Below, one piece after another: positions 54,715-63,215 of a DNA stretch of 64,000 nt. The notes beneath the pieces were generated by a model, which was not told where the DNA came from, ran no database searches, and saw only the letters and a program-made list of their open reading frames with translations. Every line of letters begins with the position of its first letter. The first letter of the stretch is position 1. Source of the DNA: Streptomyces canus (GTDB lineage Bacteria > Actinomycetota > Actinomycetes > Streptomycetales > Streptomycetaceae); NCBI RefSeq assembly GCF_030816965.1, contig NZ_JAUSYQ010000002.1, positions 8,112,001 to 8,176,000 of the forward strand, read 5' to 3'. Made by a program: the position numbers and the translations under genes.

Positions 54715-55540
54715 TCAGGGGCTGTCCGGTGCCGCGCGGTCTCTGGCGGAATCGGTGGTGTCCGTCTGGTTGCGGAAGAGGGACAGTTTCGCGTCTCGGG
54801 CGACGAAGTACTTGTCGACCTTGTAGGCGATGGTCGCGAAGTCGAGTCGGCCGTCTCCGTTGAAGTCGCCCACGGCGATGCGTGCGGTGGAGTCGGAGGA
54901 CACCCGCCACTTGGCGAAGACACCGGCCCGGATGTCGAGTGCATAGAAGACGTCCTGGCAGGGCCACGGCCCGCGCAGGGCGACGAGGAACTCGTCGTCG
55001 CCGTCGTTGTCGAAGTCCGCGCAGACGATCTGGTGGCCGGGGCCTTCGCCGAGTTCGTTGGGGTCGCCGAACACGTCGAGGACAACGCGGCGCCAGGTCG
55101 CCTCGTGGACCGGGGTGCCCGGTCCCTCCTTGACGTACACGGCGACGGTGTTGCCGTGGAACGGCTCCGTGGCCGCCACATAGGCGTGCGGATCGTCGCC
55201 GATACGGCCGGCGCCGACGTCACCGCTGCCCTTGAAGCCGGTCTGCTCGTACTGGGAGCGTTCACCGGAGCCGATGTGCATGGTGGTGAACCGGCCCTCG
55301 CAAGCGCGATCACGTCCGCCAGGAGCCGCGTGTGCAGCTCCGGCATGTCCGTCGCGCTGCTGCCGGATTGCGGGAGGCGAGCTGAGGGAAGAGCGTCCTC
55401 CCACACCGTGCGCACGGTGCGACCGACCAGAGTGCGCAGCACCGGCCACAGCTGGGGAAGCAGGTCCTGGCTGAGGCAGTGGGGAAGGTCATCGTGTAGG
55501 CCCTCGTGCAGGACGGTGCCGTACGGGCCATACGTGATGG
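54715..55540 (-). pseudogene. FG-GAP/VCBS-repeat protein, frameshifted and 5' truncated
   Basis: From about 55298 leftwards the frame reads GRFTTMHIGSGERSQYEQTG, CADFDNDGDDEFLVALRG and IAVGDFNGDGRLDFATIAYK, i.e. calcium-binding FG-GAP/VCBS blades of a beta-propeller. The preceding part (LLPQLWPVLRTLVGRTVRTV and TDMPELHTRLLADVIALA) is in a different frame, so one base was lost near 55298. The beginning is cut where an alcohol dehydrogenase fragment starts. Such repeats occur in sugar-lyase-like and adhesion proteins; function here is unclear. Confidence 0.6.
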
Positions 55541-55547
55541 GAGTTGC

Positions 55548-55679
55548 TCATTGGCAGATGCCGCAGAACAGGATGTCGAGCTTGACGTCGTGCGGGCCGA
55601 CGTCGCGGCGCTCGATGGTGACGGGACCGAGCAGCCGGCCGGCCTCGTGGGCGCCGAACGCGTTGACAGTGGTCGACAC
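55548..55679 (-). pseudogene. N-terminal fragment of a YahK-type zinc alcohol dehydrogenase
   Basis: GTG 55679 opens STTVNAFGAHEAGRLLGPVT followed by IERRDVGPHDVKLDILFCGICQ and TGA. This matches the start of the alcohol dehydrogenase at 33536 ([10 protein letters not shown]..., [20 protein letters not shown]). Similarity stops within the catalytic-zinc CGIC motif, where the sequence changes to the preceding gene fragment. It is a deletion product. Confidence 0.8.
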
Positions 55680-55710
55680 GGTGATTCCGTTTCGCGGATG
55701 GGAGGTGATG

Positions 55711-56595
55711 TCAGGCTTCGGGGACGGCACGGCCGAAGTCGGCGAGGGTGACGTTCTCCGGCTCGGGACCTCCGCGACGGCCGGTCTCCAGGCCGTCGAG
55801 GGCCTTCAACTCGTCCGCGGTGAGTTCGAAGTCGAAGACGTCGATGTTCTCGGCGATCCGGTGGCGCTTGGTCGACTTGGGGATCACCGAGCGGCCCTGC
55901 TGGAGGCCCCAGCGCAGCAGCACCTGGGCCGGGCTCTTGCCGTGCGCCTCGGCGATGCGGGTGACGGCCGGGTCGTCAAGGACGCTCCTGCGGTCCTCGC
56001 CGTAGCCCGGGTAGAAGGTGATCCCGCCGATGGGGGACCACGCCTGGTTGAGGATGCCGTGCCGGTCGTCGAAGTCGAGTACGGCGCGCTGCTGGAAGTA
56101 GGGGTGGATCTCCAACTGGTTGACGGCCGGCACGACGGAGGTCGCGTCGAGCAGCGCCGTCAGGTGATCGACCATGAAGTTGCTGACGCCGATGGCTCGG
56201 ACCTTGCCGTCGGCCAGGAGCTTTTCCAAGGCGCGGTAGGCGGCGAGGGTCTTGTCGAAGTCCGACGGCAGGGCCTGGTGCAGGATCAGAAGGTCGATCC
56301 GGTCGACGCCGAGCTTGGCGGCGCTCTTGTCGAAGCCGTGCAAGGTCTCGGCGTAGCCGTAGTCCCTGATCCAGATCTTGGTCTCGACGAAGATGTCCTC
56401 GCGCGGCACCGCGGACTCGCGGATGGCCTGACCGACCTCGCGTTCGTTGCCGTACGCGGCGGCGGTGTCGATGTGCCTGTAGCCGAGGTCGAGGGCCGCC
56501 GTGACGGCCGCCCGGGTCTCGTCCGGCGGGGTCTGGAAGACGCCGAGCCCGAGGACGGGCATCTCGACGCCGTTGTTGAGGGTGAGGGTCTGCAT
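55711..56595 (-). CDS. Aldo-keto reductase, 2,5-didehydrogluconate reductase type
   Basis: The 294-residue product starts at ATG 56595, overlapping the MFS stop (TGATG). VLGLGVFQTP, YRHIDTAAAYGNEREVG (Asp, Tyr), VETKIW (Lys), LLILHQALP (His) and IPKSTKRHRIAENIDV are the AKR5-type motifs. GAAAGG lies at a good distance. It is translationally coupled to the MFS exporter and divergent from an XRE regulator gene. Confidence 0.92.
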   Translation of the reverse strand: MQTLTLNNGVEMPVLGLGVFQTPPDETRAAVTAALDLGYRHIDTAAAYGNEREVGQAIRESAVPREDIFVETKIWIRDYGYAETLHGFDKSAAKLGVDRIDLLILHQALPSDFDKTLAAYRALEKLLADGKVRAIGVSNFMVDHLTALLDATSVVPAVNQLEIHPYFQQRAVLDFDDRHGILNQAWSPIGGITFYPGYGEDRRSVLDDPAVTRIAEAHGKSPAQVLLRWGLQQGRSVIPKSTKRHRIAENIDVFDFELTADELKALDGLETGRRGGPEPENVTLADFGRAVPEA

Positions 56596-58133
56596 CACAG
56601 AGACCTTTCGTTCCGGGTGGCCCGTACGGGCACGATGAATGTCAGGACGGTCACGACGGCCAGGGCGAGCAGCACGGTGGAGCCGGTCAGGGCCGCGCCC
56701 GAGCGGGACGCGATGTCGGCGGCCGCATGGCCGGTGGAGACGGCGGCGGCCACAGCGGTCAGGATGCTCAGGCTCAGCGCGCTGCCGACCTGGTGAACGG
56801 TGTTGACCAGGCCCGAGCCGGCCCCCGCGTCCTCAGGGGTGACGCCGTCGACGCCGCTGGAGGTCAGCGGGGCCAGCGCCAGCCCCTGGCCGGCGCCTAT
56901 GAGCACCATTGGCAACGCCACTCCCGTCAGGTAGGGCGTGTGCAGGTCGAGGCGGCTCAGCCAGGCCATGCCCACCGTGGTCAGAGCGATTCCGGCGGCG
57001 AGCACCCGCGGCCTGCCGAACCTCTCCAGTAGTCGCGGCACCCGGACGGCGAAGACGAAGTTGACCAGCGTCATCGGCAGGAAGGAGAGCCCGGCCTGCA
57101 ATGGTGTCCAGTGGTAGACACTCTGTACGAACTGCGCGGTGAAGAAGAAGAAACCCATCATCGCGCCCATGTAGAGCATCCGGGTGACGTAGGCGCCGCT
57201 GCGCTCCCGGCTCGCGAACAGCCGCAACGGAACGATCGGCTGCGCGGCCCGCCGCTCCACCTGCACGAACAGGCCCAGCATCACCGCACCGGCCCCCAGG
57301 GGGAGCAGGGTGGCAGAAGCCGTCCAGCCGTGGTCGGCCGCATCGACGATCCCCAGGACCAGGGCGGTCGAGCCCAGCGTCGCCAGCAGAGCCCCGGTGA
57401 TGTCGAAGCGGCCCCGTCGGCGGTCGGTCTCGGGCAGGAACCGCAGGGCCAGCACCATCATCACGATGCCGATCGGCACGTTGAGGAAGAACCCGGCCCG
57501 CCACGAGACCAGGTCGGCGACGAGCCCCCCGACGACCAGGCCGAAGGCCGCACCGAGACCGGCCACAGCACTGTAGGCGGCCATGGCCCGGTTGCGGGCC
57601 CGGCCCTCGGCGAAACTGCGCGTGAGCAGAGACAGCGCGGAGGGAGCCAGCACCGCCGCCCCGACGCCCTGGAGCGCCCGGGCGGCGATCAGCCACCAAG
57701 CGGTCTGCGCGGCGCCCACCAGGAGCGAGGCCAGCGAGAAGGCGATCAGCGAGAACAGGAAGACCCTGCGGTGTCCGAACAGGTCACCGGCTCGCGCGCC
57801 CAGGAGCAGCAGCCCGCCGAAGACCAGGACGTAGGCATTGGTGATCCAGGACAGGCCGGTTTCGGAGAAGCCCATGTCGGACCGGATCTGCGGCAGCCCG
57901 GTGAACACGATGGAGTTGTCCAGGATGACCATGAAGTAGCTGACGCAGATGATCGCGAGGATCAGTGTCGAGCGGGCCGGGGCCCCGCGCTGCTCGCACC
58001 GGTCCCGGCGCGTCGGCGGAGACGGCGTGGTGACCCCTGCGTCACTCGGCACACGGGTGGTGCCCGGACGGCTCGGGTCGGCGACGTGCCCGGCACGGAC
58101 GTCGCCGGCCTCGCATGTGGGTGCTGCGCGCAC
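56595..58133 (-). CDS. MFS transporter, DHA2 (EmrB/QacA) type
   Basis: The 512-residue product starts at GTG 58133 with GAAGGA six bases upstream; the frame is open further but without family similarity. About 14 membrane helices; typical stretches are YFMVILDNSIVFTGLPQI, GARAGDLFGHRRVFL, GVGAAVLAPSALSLL and AGAGSGLVNTVHQVGSAL. It should export drugs or metabolites by proton antiport. It shares an operon with an AKR and a divergent promoter region with XRE regulator F, the usual repressor-exporter layout. Confidence 0.9.
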   Translation of the reverse strand: MRAAPTCEAGDVRAGHVADPSRPGTTRVPSDAGVTTPSPPTRRDRCEQRGAPARSTLILAIICVSYFMVILDNSIVFTGLPQIRSDMGFSETGLSWITNAYVLVFGGLLLLGARAGDLFGHRRVFLFSLIAFSLASLLVGAAQTAWWLIAARALQGVGAAVLAPSALSLLTRSFAEGRARNRAMAAYSAVAGLGAAFGLVVGGLVADLVSWRAGFFLNVPIGIVMMVLALRFLPETDRRRGRFDITGALLATLGSTALVLGIVDAADHGWTASATLLPLGAGAVMLGLFVQVERRAAQPIVPLRLFASRERSGAYVTRMLYMGAMMGFFFFTAQFVQSVYHWTPLQAGLSFLPMTLVNFVFAVRVPRLLERFGRPRVLAAGIALTTVGMAWLSRLDLHTPYLTGVALPMVLIGAGQGLALAPLTSSGVDGVTPEDAGAGSGLVNTVHQVGSALSLSILTAVAAAVSTGHAAADIASRSGAALTGSTVLLALAVVTVLTFIVPVRATRNERSL

Positions 58134-58241
58134 GGTGTTCCTTCGAGTCGGCTGTGAGTTCAGGCCCGGTCTCGGACCGCCAGTTCTGGCCTTCCCCAGG
58201 TAACTGCACGTCGGCCCACGAGTGGGAGTCACTGCTCTTCC

Positions 58242-58258
58242 AGGTACTAGCAGTACCT
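58242..58258. promoter_or_regulatory. Palindromic site F between MFS and XRE genes
   Basis: AGGTACT-AGC-AGTACCT is a perfect 7-base inverted repeat. It shares the GGTACT core with the bipartite elements but lacks the long spacer. It is placed for control of the divergent MFS and XRE transcripts. Confidence 0.55.
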
Positions 58259-58330
58259 CGCAGGCCGGCTCGGACAGACCTAACGTGAAGGTCTCGGCAC
58301 GACACACAGGACGATCAAAAGGAGGTCGCA

Positions 58331-58519
58331 GTGCCCCCGGCCCCGGCATCCACACCAGCCCGTCGGCTGAGCCGCACCGTCTGTCCCGCGCCGCCCTCCC
58401 GCTTCGGCGACGTCCTTCGCGACGGCGCACGGGCCCGGCTCGGGGCGAGCACGCTCCACACCGATCCGCGCCCGCCGCTGTCCGCCGTAGGCGCGGCCGA
58501 CGACAACACCAGGATCTGA
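58331..58519 (+). CDS. Small 62-residue protein before XRE regulator F
   Basis: A near-perfect AAAGGAGGT lies just before GTG 58331. The frame ends at 58519, two bases before the ATG of the regulator. The predicted protein is Pro/Ala/Arg-rich with no known domain. The ribosome site and tight spacing suggest it is translated and couples translation of the regulator. Confidence 0.5.
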   Translation: MPPAPASTPARRLSRTVCPAPPSRFGDVLRDGARARLGASTLHTDPRPPLSAVGAADDNTRI

Positions 58520-58521
58520 GC

Positions 58522-59418
58522 ATGGCCGACAGCACCAAGAAGGACCTCGCCGCCGAAGTGCGCGAGTTCCTGAGCACCCGACGGGCGCGGCTCACCCCGC
58601 AGCAGGCCGGGCTCCCGGTCTACGGCGGACAGCGACGCGTGGCGGGGCTGCGTCGCGAGGAGGTCGCCCTGCTCGCCGGAATGAGTGTGGACTACTACGT
58701 CCGGCTCGAGCGCGGGAACCTCAGCGGTGCCTCGGACTCGGTGCTCGAAGCCCTCGCGCACGCACTGCAACTCGACGAGGCCGAGCGCACCCACCTCTAC
58801 GACCTGGCCCGGGCGGCGGCACCGTCGGGCCGACGCCCCACGGCGACCGCCTCCCGGGTACGGCCGACGATCCTGCGCCTGCTCGACTCCATGGCCGAGG
58901 TGCCGGCCTACGTACGCAACGCCCGCTTCGACATCCTGGCCGCCAACACCCTGGGGCGGGCACTGTACGCGCCGGTCTACGACTCACCGCTGTTCGCGCA
59001 ACGCGGGCCGGTCAACAGCGCCCGCTTCATGTTCCTGGACCCCGCGAGCAGGGAATTCTGGGCCGACTGGGACAAGGGGGCCGACGACGCGGTCGCCTTC
59101 CTGCGCACCGAGACCGGCCGCGCACCGCACGACAGGGCGCTGACCGACCTGGTCGGGGAGCTGACCACCAGGAGCGACGACTTCGCACGCCGCTGGGCCC
59201 GCCACGACGTGAAGTTCCACCGCTCGGGCGTGAAGAACCTGCACCATCCGCTGGTCGGCGATCTCGCCCTGCCCTGGGAGGCGATGGACCTGCCGTCCGA
59301 CCCTGGACTCCGCCTCAACTTCTACACACCCGAACCGGACTCCCGGGAGCAGGAGGCTCTCGGCCTCCTCGCCAGCTGGGCGGGCACCGGCACCGTCGTG
59401 CCCTCCCGGAACGACTGA
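58522..59418 (+). CDS. MmyB-like XRE-family regulator, copy F
   Basis: The 298-residue product has the HTH in [24 protein letters not shown] and an MmyB-type ligand domain with FDILAANTLGRALY, RFMFLDPASREFW and HPLVGDLALPW. It is more diverged than the two copies at 32395 and 47961. An aldo-keto reductase gene follows after 27 bases. It probably controls that gene, itself and the divergent MFS-AKR operon. Confidence 0.9.
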   Translation: MADSTKKDLAAEVREFLSTRRARLTPQQAGLPVYGGQRRVAGLRREEVALLAGMSVDYYVRLERGNLSGASDSVLEALAHALQLDEAERTHLYDLARAAAPSGRRPTATASRVRPTILRLLDSMAEVPAYVRNARFDILAANTLGRALYAPVYDSPLFAQRGPVNSARFMFLDPASREFWADWDKGADDAVAFLRTETGRAPHDRALTDLVGELTTRSDDFARRWARHDVKFHRSGVKNLHHPLVGDLALPWEAMDLPSDPGLRLNFYTPEPDSREQEALGLLASWAGTGTVVPSRND

Positions 59419-59445
59419 CCACCCTCGATCGAGGAGAACCACTTC

Positions 59446-60465
59446 ATGCAGTACCGACCGCTCGGCCGCACAGGCGTCCAGGTCAGCCCGCTCTGCCTGG
59501 GCGCGATGATGTTCGGCCCCTGGGGCAACGAGGACGAAGCCGACTCGATCCGGATCATCCACCGCGCCCTCGACGCGGGTATCAACTTCGTCGACACCGC
59601 TGACGTGTACTCCGCCGGCGTCTCCGAAGAGATCGTCGGCAAGGCGCTCAAGGACCGACGCGAGGACGTCTTCCTGGCGACCAAGTTCTTCATGCCGATG
59701 GACCAGGACGACCCCAACCAGCGAGGCGGCTCACGGCGCTGGATCATCCGCGAGGTCGAGAACTCCCTGCGGCGGCTCGGCACCGACCACATCGACCTCT
59801 ACCAGGTACACCGACCCAGCCAGGACACGGACGTGGCAGAGACCCTCGGCGCCCTCTCCGACTTGGTGCATCAGGGCAAGATCCGCTACATCGGCTCCTC
59901 GTCCTACTCCGGCTCCCAGATCGTCGAGGCCCAGTGGACCTCGCGGGAGTGGCGCCTGGAGCGGTTCGTGACCGAGCAGCCGCCGTACTCGATCCTGGTC
60001 CGGGGTATCGAGGAGGACGTGCTCCCCACCGTGCGCCGTCACGGCATGGGCACGCTCACCTACAGTCCGCTCTCCGGCGGGTGGCTCTCCGGCCGCTACC
60101 GCAAGAACGCCTCCGAGGGCCCAGCCTCCGCGGCGCGCCCCCAGGCCCGGTTCGACATGAGCACCCCCGCCAACCAGCGCAAACTCGACGCCGTCGAACA
60201 GCTCGCCGTCCTGGCGGAGAAGGCCGGTCTCACCCTGATCGAGCTGGCCGTCGCCTTCGTCATCAACCACCCCGGCGTCACCTCGGCGATCATCGGCCCG
60301 CGCACCATGGAGCAGCTGGAGGCGTTCCTGCCCGCCGCCGACGTCACACTGTCTTCCGACGTGCTCGACGCCATCGACGAGATCGTCGCCCCCGGAGTCA
60401 CGGTCAACCCCGTCGACAACAGCTACGGAGACTTCGAGCTGCGGGCTGACCAGCGGCGGCGCTGA
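59446..60465 (+). CDS. Aldo-keto reductase
   Basis: The 339-residue product starts at ATG 59446 behind GAGGAGAA. LCLGAMMFGPWG, FVDTADVYSAG (Asp, Tyr), FLATKFF (Lys) and LYQVHRPS (His) are present, as is the C-terminal IIGPRTMEQLEAFL cofactor-binding segment. It is most like the YajO/auxin-induced-protein AKR group. Probable operon with XRE regulator F. Confidence 0.92.
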   Translation: MQYRPLGRTGVQVSPLCLGAMMFGPWGNEDEADSIRIIHRALDAGINFVDTADVYSAGVSEEIVGKALKDRREDVFLATKFFMPMDQDDPNQRGGSRRWIIREVENSLRRLGTDHIDLYQVHRPSQDTDVAETLGALSDLVHQGKIRYIGSSSYSGSQIVEAQWTSREWRLERFVTEQPPYSILVRGIEEDVLPTVRRHGMGTLTYSPLSGGWLSGRYRKNASEGPASAARPQARFDMSTPANQRKLDAVEQLAVLAEKAGLTLIELAVAFVINHPGVTSAIIGPRTMEQLEAFLPAADVTLSSDVLDAIDEIVAPGVTVNPVDNSYGDFELRADQRRR

Positions 60466-60892
60466 CGTGACCCGGCTCGGCCGGTCATGGTCGATCGAGT
60501 CGGGTCACCGTGACGGCATACCGGCGGAGTGATCGGCCCTGGGGCTGTGCCCCGCTCGACCGCCCACTCTCGTGACCGAGCCTTGTCTCCCCGCCCCTGC
60601 ACGCGCGGCGGGCAGGGGCCGCGCCGCGCAGTAGGTCGGCATGCGGCGTGACCGCTGCCCGGCGTGACGCTCATCTGACGCTCTGGGCGTCCGATCGCTC
60701 CCGAGAGAGTCAAAAAATGCGCTCTGACCTGCGAGTTTATCGAACCCTCCTGGGGTGACGTGTTTCCGATGACTCATCATGTGGACTGTCTTGCCGCCTC
60801 GGCTTCCTAGGGTGGCTGGTGACTCCCGTGCCCGGCCGCGATGCTGGCGAGACCGTGACCGGAACCCGGGGGCCGTGCTGCCGGGCTGTGGC
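60466..60892. other. Non-coding stretch between convergent genes
   Basis: No gene is supported. GC-rich inverted repeats around 60590-60625 could act as a terminator. The rest shows no recognisable feature. Confidence 0.4.
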
Positions 60893-61710
60893 TCAGGCGT
60901 CGATGATGACGGGGATGATGAGGGGCTTGCGGCGGTGGGTGCGGAACGCCCGGATGACCGGCTCGAAGGTGGTGTCGTCGTGGACGAAGCCGCGGGCCAG
61001 GAAGTCGGGGGCCTCGGCGAGGGCGCCGGTGTCCGCGTCGACGATCGCCACCACCGTGACGACCCCTTCCTCCGCGAGGGTGAGGCGGTCCTTGAGGGAG
61101 GCTTCGGTAGCGCCGCCGACTTCCATGCCGTCCACATAGACGTTGCCGACGGGGACCTTGCCGGTGATCGACGCACGCCCGTCGACGAGGTCGACGACGA
61201 CACCGTCCTCGGCGATCATGACCCGGTCGGGGTCGACACCGGTACGGATGGCGAGGTCGCCGTTGGCCCGCAGATGGCGCCATTCGCCGTGCACGGGCAT
61301 GACGTTGCGGGGTTTGACGATGTTGTAGCAGTAGACGAGTTCGCTGGCGCTGGCGAGACCGGAGACGTGCACCATGGCGTTGCCCTTGTGGACGACGTGG
61401 GCGCCCCACCGGGCGAGTCCGTTGATGACCCGGTAGATGGCGTTCTCGTTGCCGGGGATGAGGGAGCTGGCGAGCAGAACGGTGTCGCCCTTGCCGATGC
61501 GGATGACCTGGTCGGGGTTGGCCATCCGTGACAGCGCGGCCATCGGTTCGCCCTGGGAGCCGGTGCACACCAGAGCGATCTTGTGGTCCGGGAGCTTCTC
61601 CAGCTCCTTGGTGCTCACGATCAGACCGGACGGGACCTTCAGGTAGCCGAGGTCACGGGCGATGCCCATGTTGCGGACCATCGACCGGCCGACGAAGGCG
61701 ACCACACGGC
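60893..61710 (-). pseudogene. rnj: Ribonuclease J, C-terminal fragment with internal deletion
   Basis: The minus strand encodes RVVAFVGRSMVRNMGIARDL, PLD-like LVCTGSQGEPMAALSRMA, VKPRNVMPVHGEWRHLRANG and an end RTHRRKPLIIPVIIDA. These are the beta-CASP and C-terminal regions of RNase J. The metallo-beta-lactamase half is missing, cut at the IS110 side. FEPV is joined directly to IRAFRTHRR; in full-length proteins I recall about 30 residues between. It is therefore non-functional, and an intact rnj must exist elsewhere for normal growth. Confidence 0.85.
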
Positions 61711-62085
61711 TGTCCGGCTGTCCGTCAATGCCGGTCACGAGTGAACGAAAAGTCAACTCATTGTCAGCCCGTCCAGGCCAGGTTGAGCGCCGCTTCGTTC
61801 GAAGCCATCCGGCAGTGATCGAGTCATGCCGTTGTGCCGGGATCGATGGGACGGTTGCGCAGTGCCGTCCCGGACGGGGGTCTGACTCATGAGATCTATG
61901 ACCGAAGTGTCCAGTCACGGGCTTGTCGACTGTCAGTTCGGGATGGCGCCTGCTGGTACCGAGCCACAGGGCGTGTCCCAATAGGGGCCTTGCCGACGAT
62001 CAGGCGCCATCACAGTTCAGACCGCCCGAGCAGGCCGGTGCCATTCACCCCAGCCAGCACGTCACCACGTGGGAGGCGAACCATT
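61711..62085. other. IS110 left-end non-coding region, candidate bridge-RNA locus
   Basis: This 375-base stretch precedes the IS110 transposase start. In the IS110 group the non-coding left end encodes a bridge RNA that specifies target and donor DNA. The length fits, but I could not fold it or identify the two loops. The exact boundary with the rnj fragment is uncertain. Confidence 0.35.
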
Positions 62086-63183
62086 ATGACGACCCGACAG
62101 CGCAGCACCTCCTCGAGCACGGATCCTCCCGTTCGGCGCGAGGTCATCCTGGGCGTGGACACGCACGGTGAGGTGCACGTCGCCGCCGTGATCTCCTCGC
62201 TGGGGAAGATCTTGGGCACCGAGTCCTTTCCGGCCACGGCGGCCGGCTACCGCCAGCTGCTCGTCTGGGCCCGCAAGCGGGGGACGGTGCGCCGGGCCGG
62301 GGTGGAGGGCACCGGCACCTTCGGCGCAGGCTTGTCTCGCTACCTGCTGGCTCAGCAGATCCAGGTGTTCGAAGTGAACCGGCCCGACCGTACGGCCCGT
62401 CGGCTGCTGGGGAAGTCCGACCCGCTGGACGCGCAGGCCGCCGCGCGGGCCGTGCTCAGCGGTCGCGCCCAGGCCCAAGCCAAGTCCGGCGACGGTCCGG
62501 TGCACAGTGCCCGGTTGTTCAAGCTGGCCAAGGACTCCGCGGTCAAGGCTCGAACTCAGGCGATCAACCAGCTTAAGGCTGTCCTGGTCATCGCTGATCC
62601 CGCCCTGCGGGAGGAGCTGTCCAGCCTGGGCAATGCCGAGCTGTTCCGCACCTGCGCGCGCCTCGCCCCGCTCGATGGTGGGGGAGATGAGGACGCGGTG
62701 GCCCAGGCCACCCACATGACGTTGCGCATGCTCGCGGAGCGTATCGAACAGCTCACCGCTCAGATCGACGAGCTGAATCAACGTTTGACCCGGCTCGTCG
62801 AACGCCACGCCCCACAGTTACTCGCACCGGTGGGCATCGGCCCGGACAGCGCAGTCACTCTCTTGATCACCATGGGGGATAACCCTGAGCGTCTGAACAC
62901 CGAGGCGTCCTTTGCTGCCCTTTGCGGAGTCAGCCCCATCGAGTACTCCTCCGGTCGTCGGAGCACACGCCGGCTCAACTACGGCGGCGACCGCCAGGCC
63001 AACGCCGCCCTGCATCGCATCGTGTTCACCCGGCTACGTCACGACCCCCGCACCCAGGCGTACTACTAACGCCGCACCCAGGAGGGCAAGACCCGGCGTG
63101 AGATCATCCGATGCCTCAAGCGATACGCAGCCCGCGAGGTCTTCAACCTGGTCAGACAGGTGTCCAGCACCCCCGCGTTATAG
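62086..63183 (+). mobile_element. IS110-family transposase with late nonsense codon
   Basis: ATG 62086 opens a DEDD transposase: GVDTHGEVHVAAV (Asp), GVEGTGTFGAG (Glu), KSDPLDAQAAARA (two Asp), and a C-terminal Tnp_20 domain with APVGIGPDSAVTLL and YSSGRRSTRRLNYGGDRQ (catalytic Ser). TAA at 63067-63069 ends the frame after 327 codons. The same frame then continues RRTQEGKTRREIIRCLKRYA to TAG at 63181-63183, as in intact family members, so a Glu codon (GAA) probably became TAA. All catalytic residues lie before the stop. Confidence 0.88.
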
Positions 63184-63215
63184 GGGCGTCTGTGAGACGT
63201 GAGAGGGTCTGGGGC

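Noticed and set aside
58242..58258. Site F as a sixth copy of the 35-base bipartite element
   Set aside because: It shares the GGTACT core but has a 3-base rather than a 15-base spacer and lacks GACCCC, so it is listed as a separate site.
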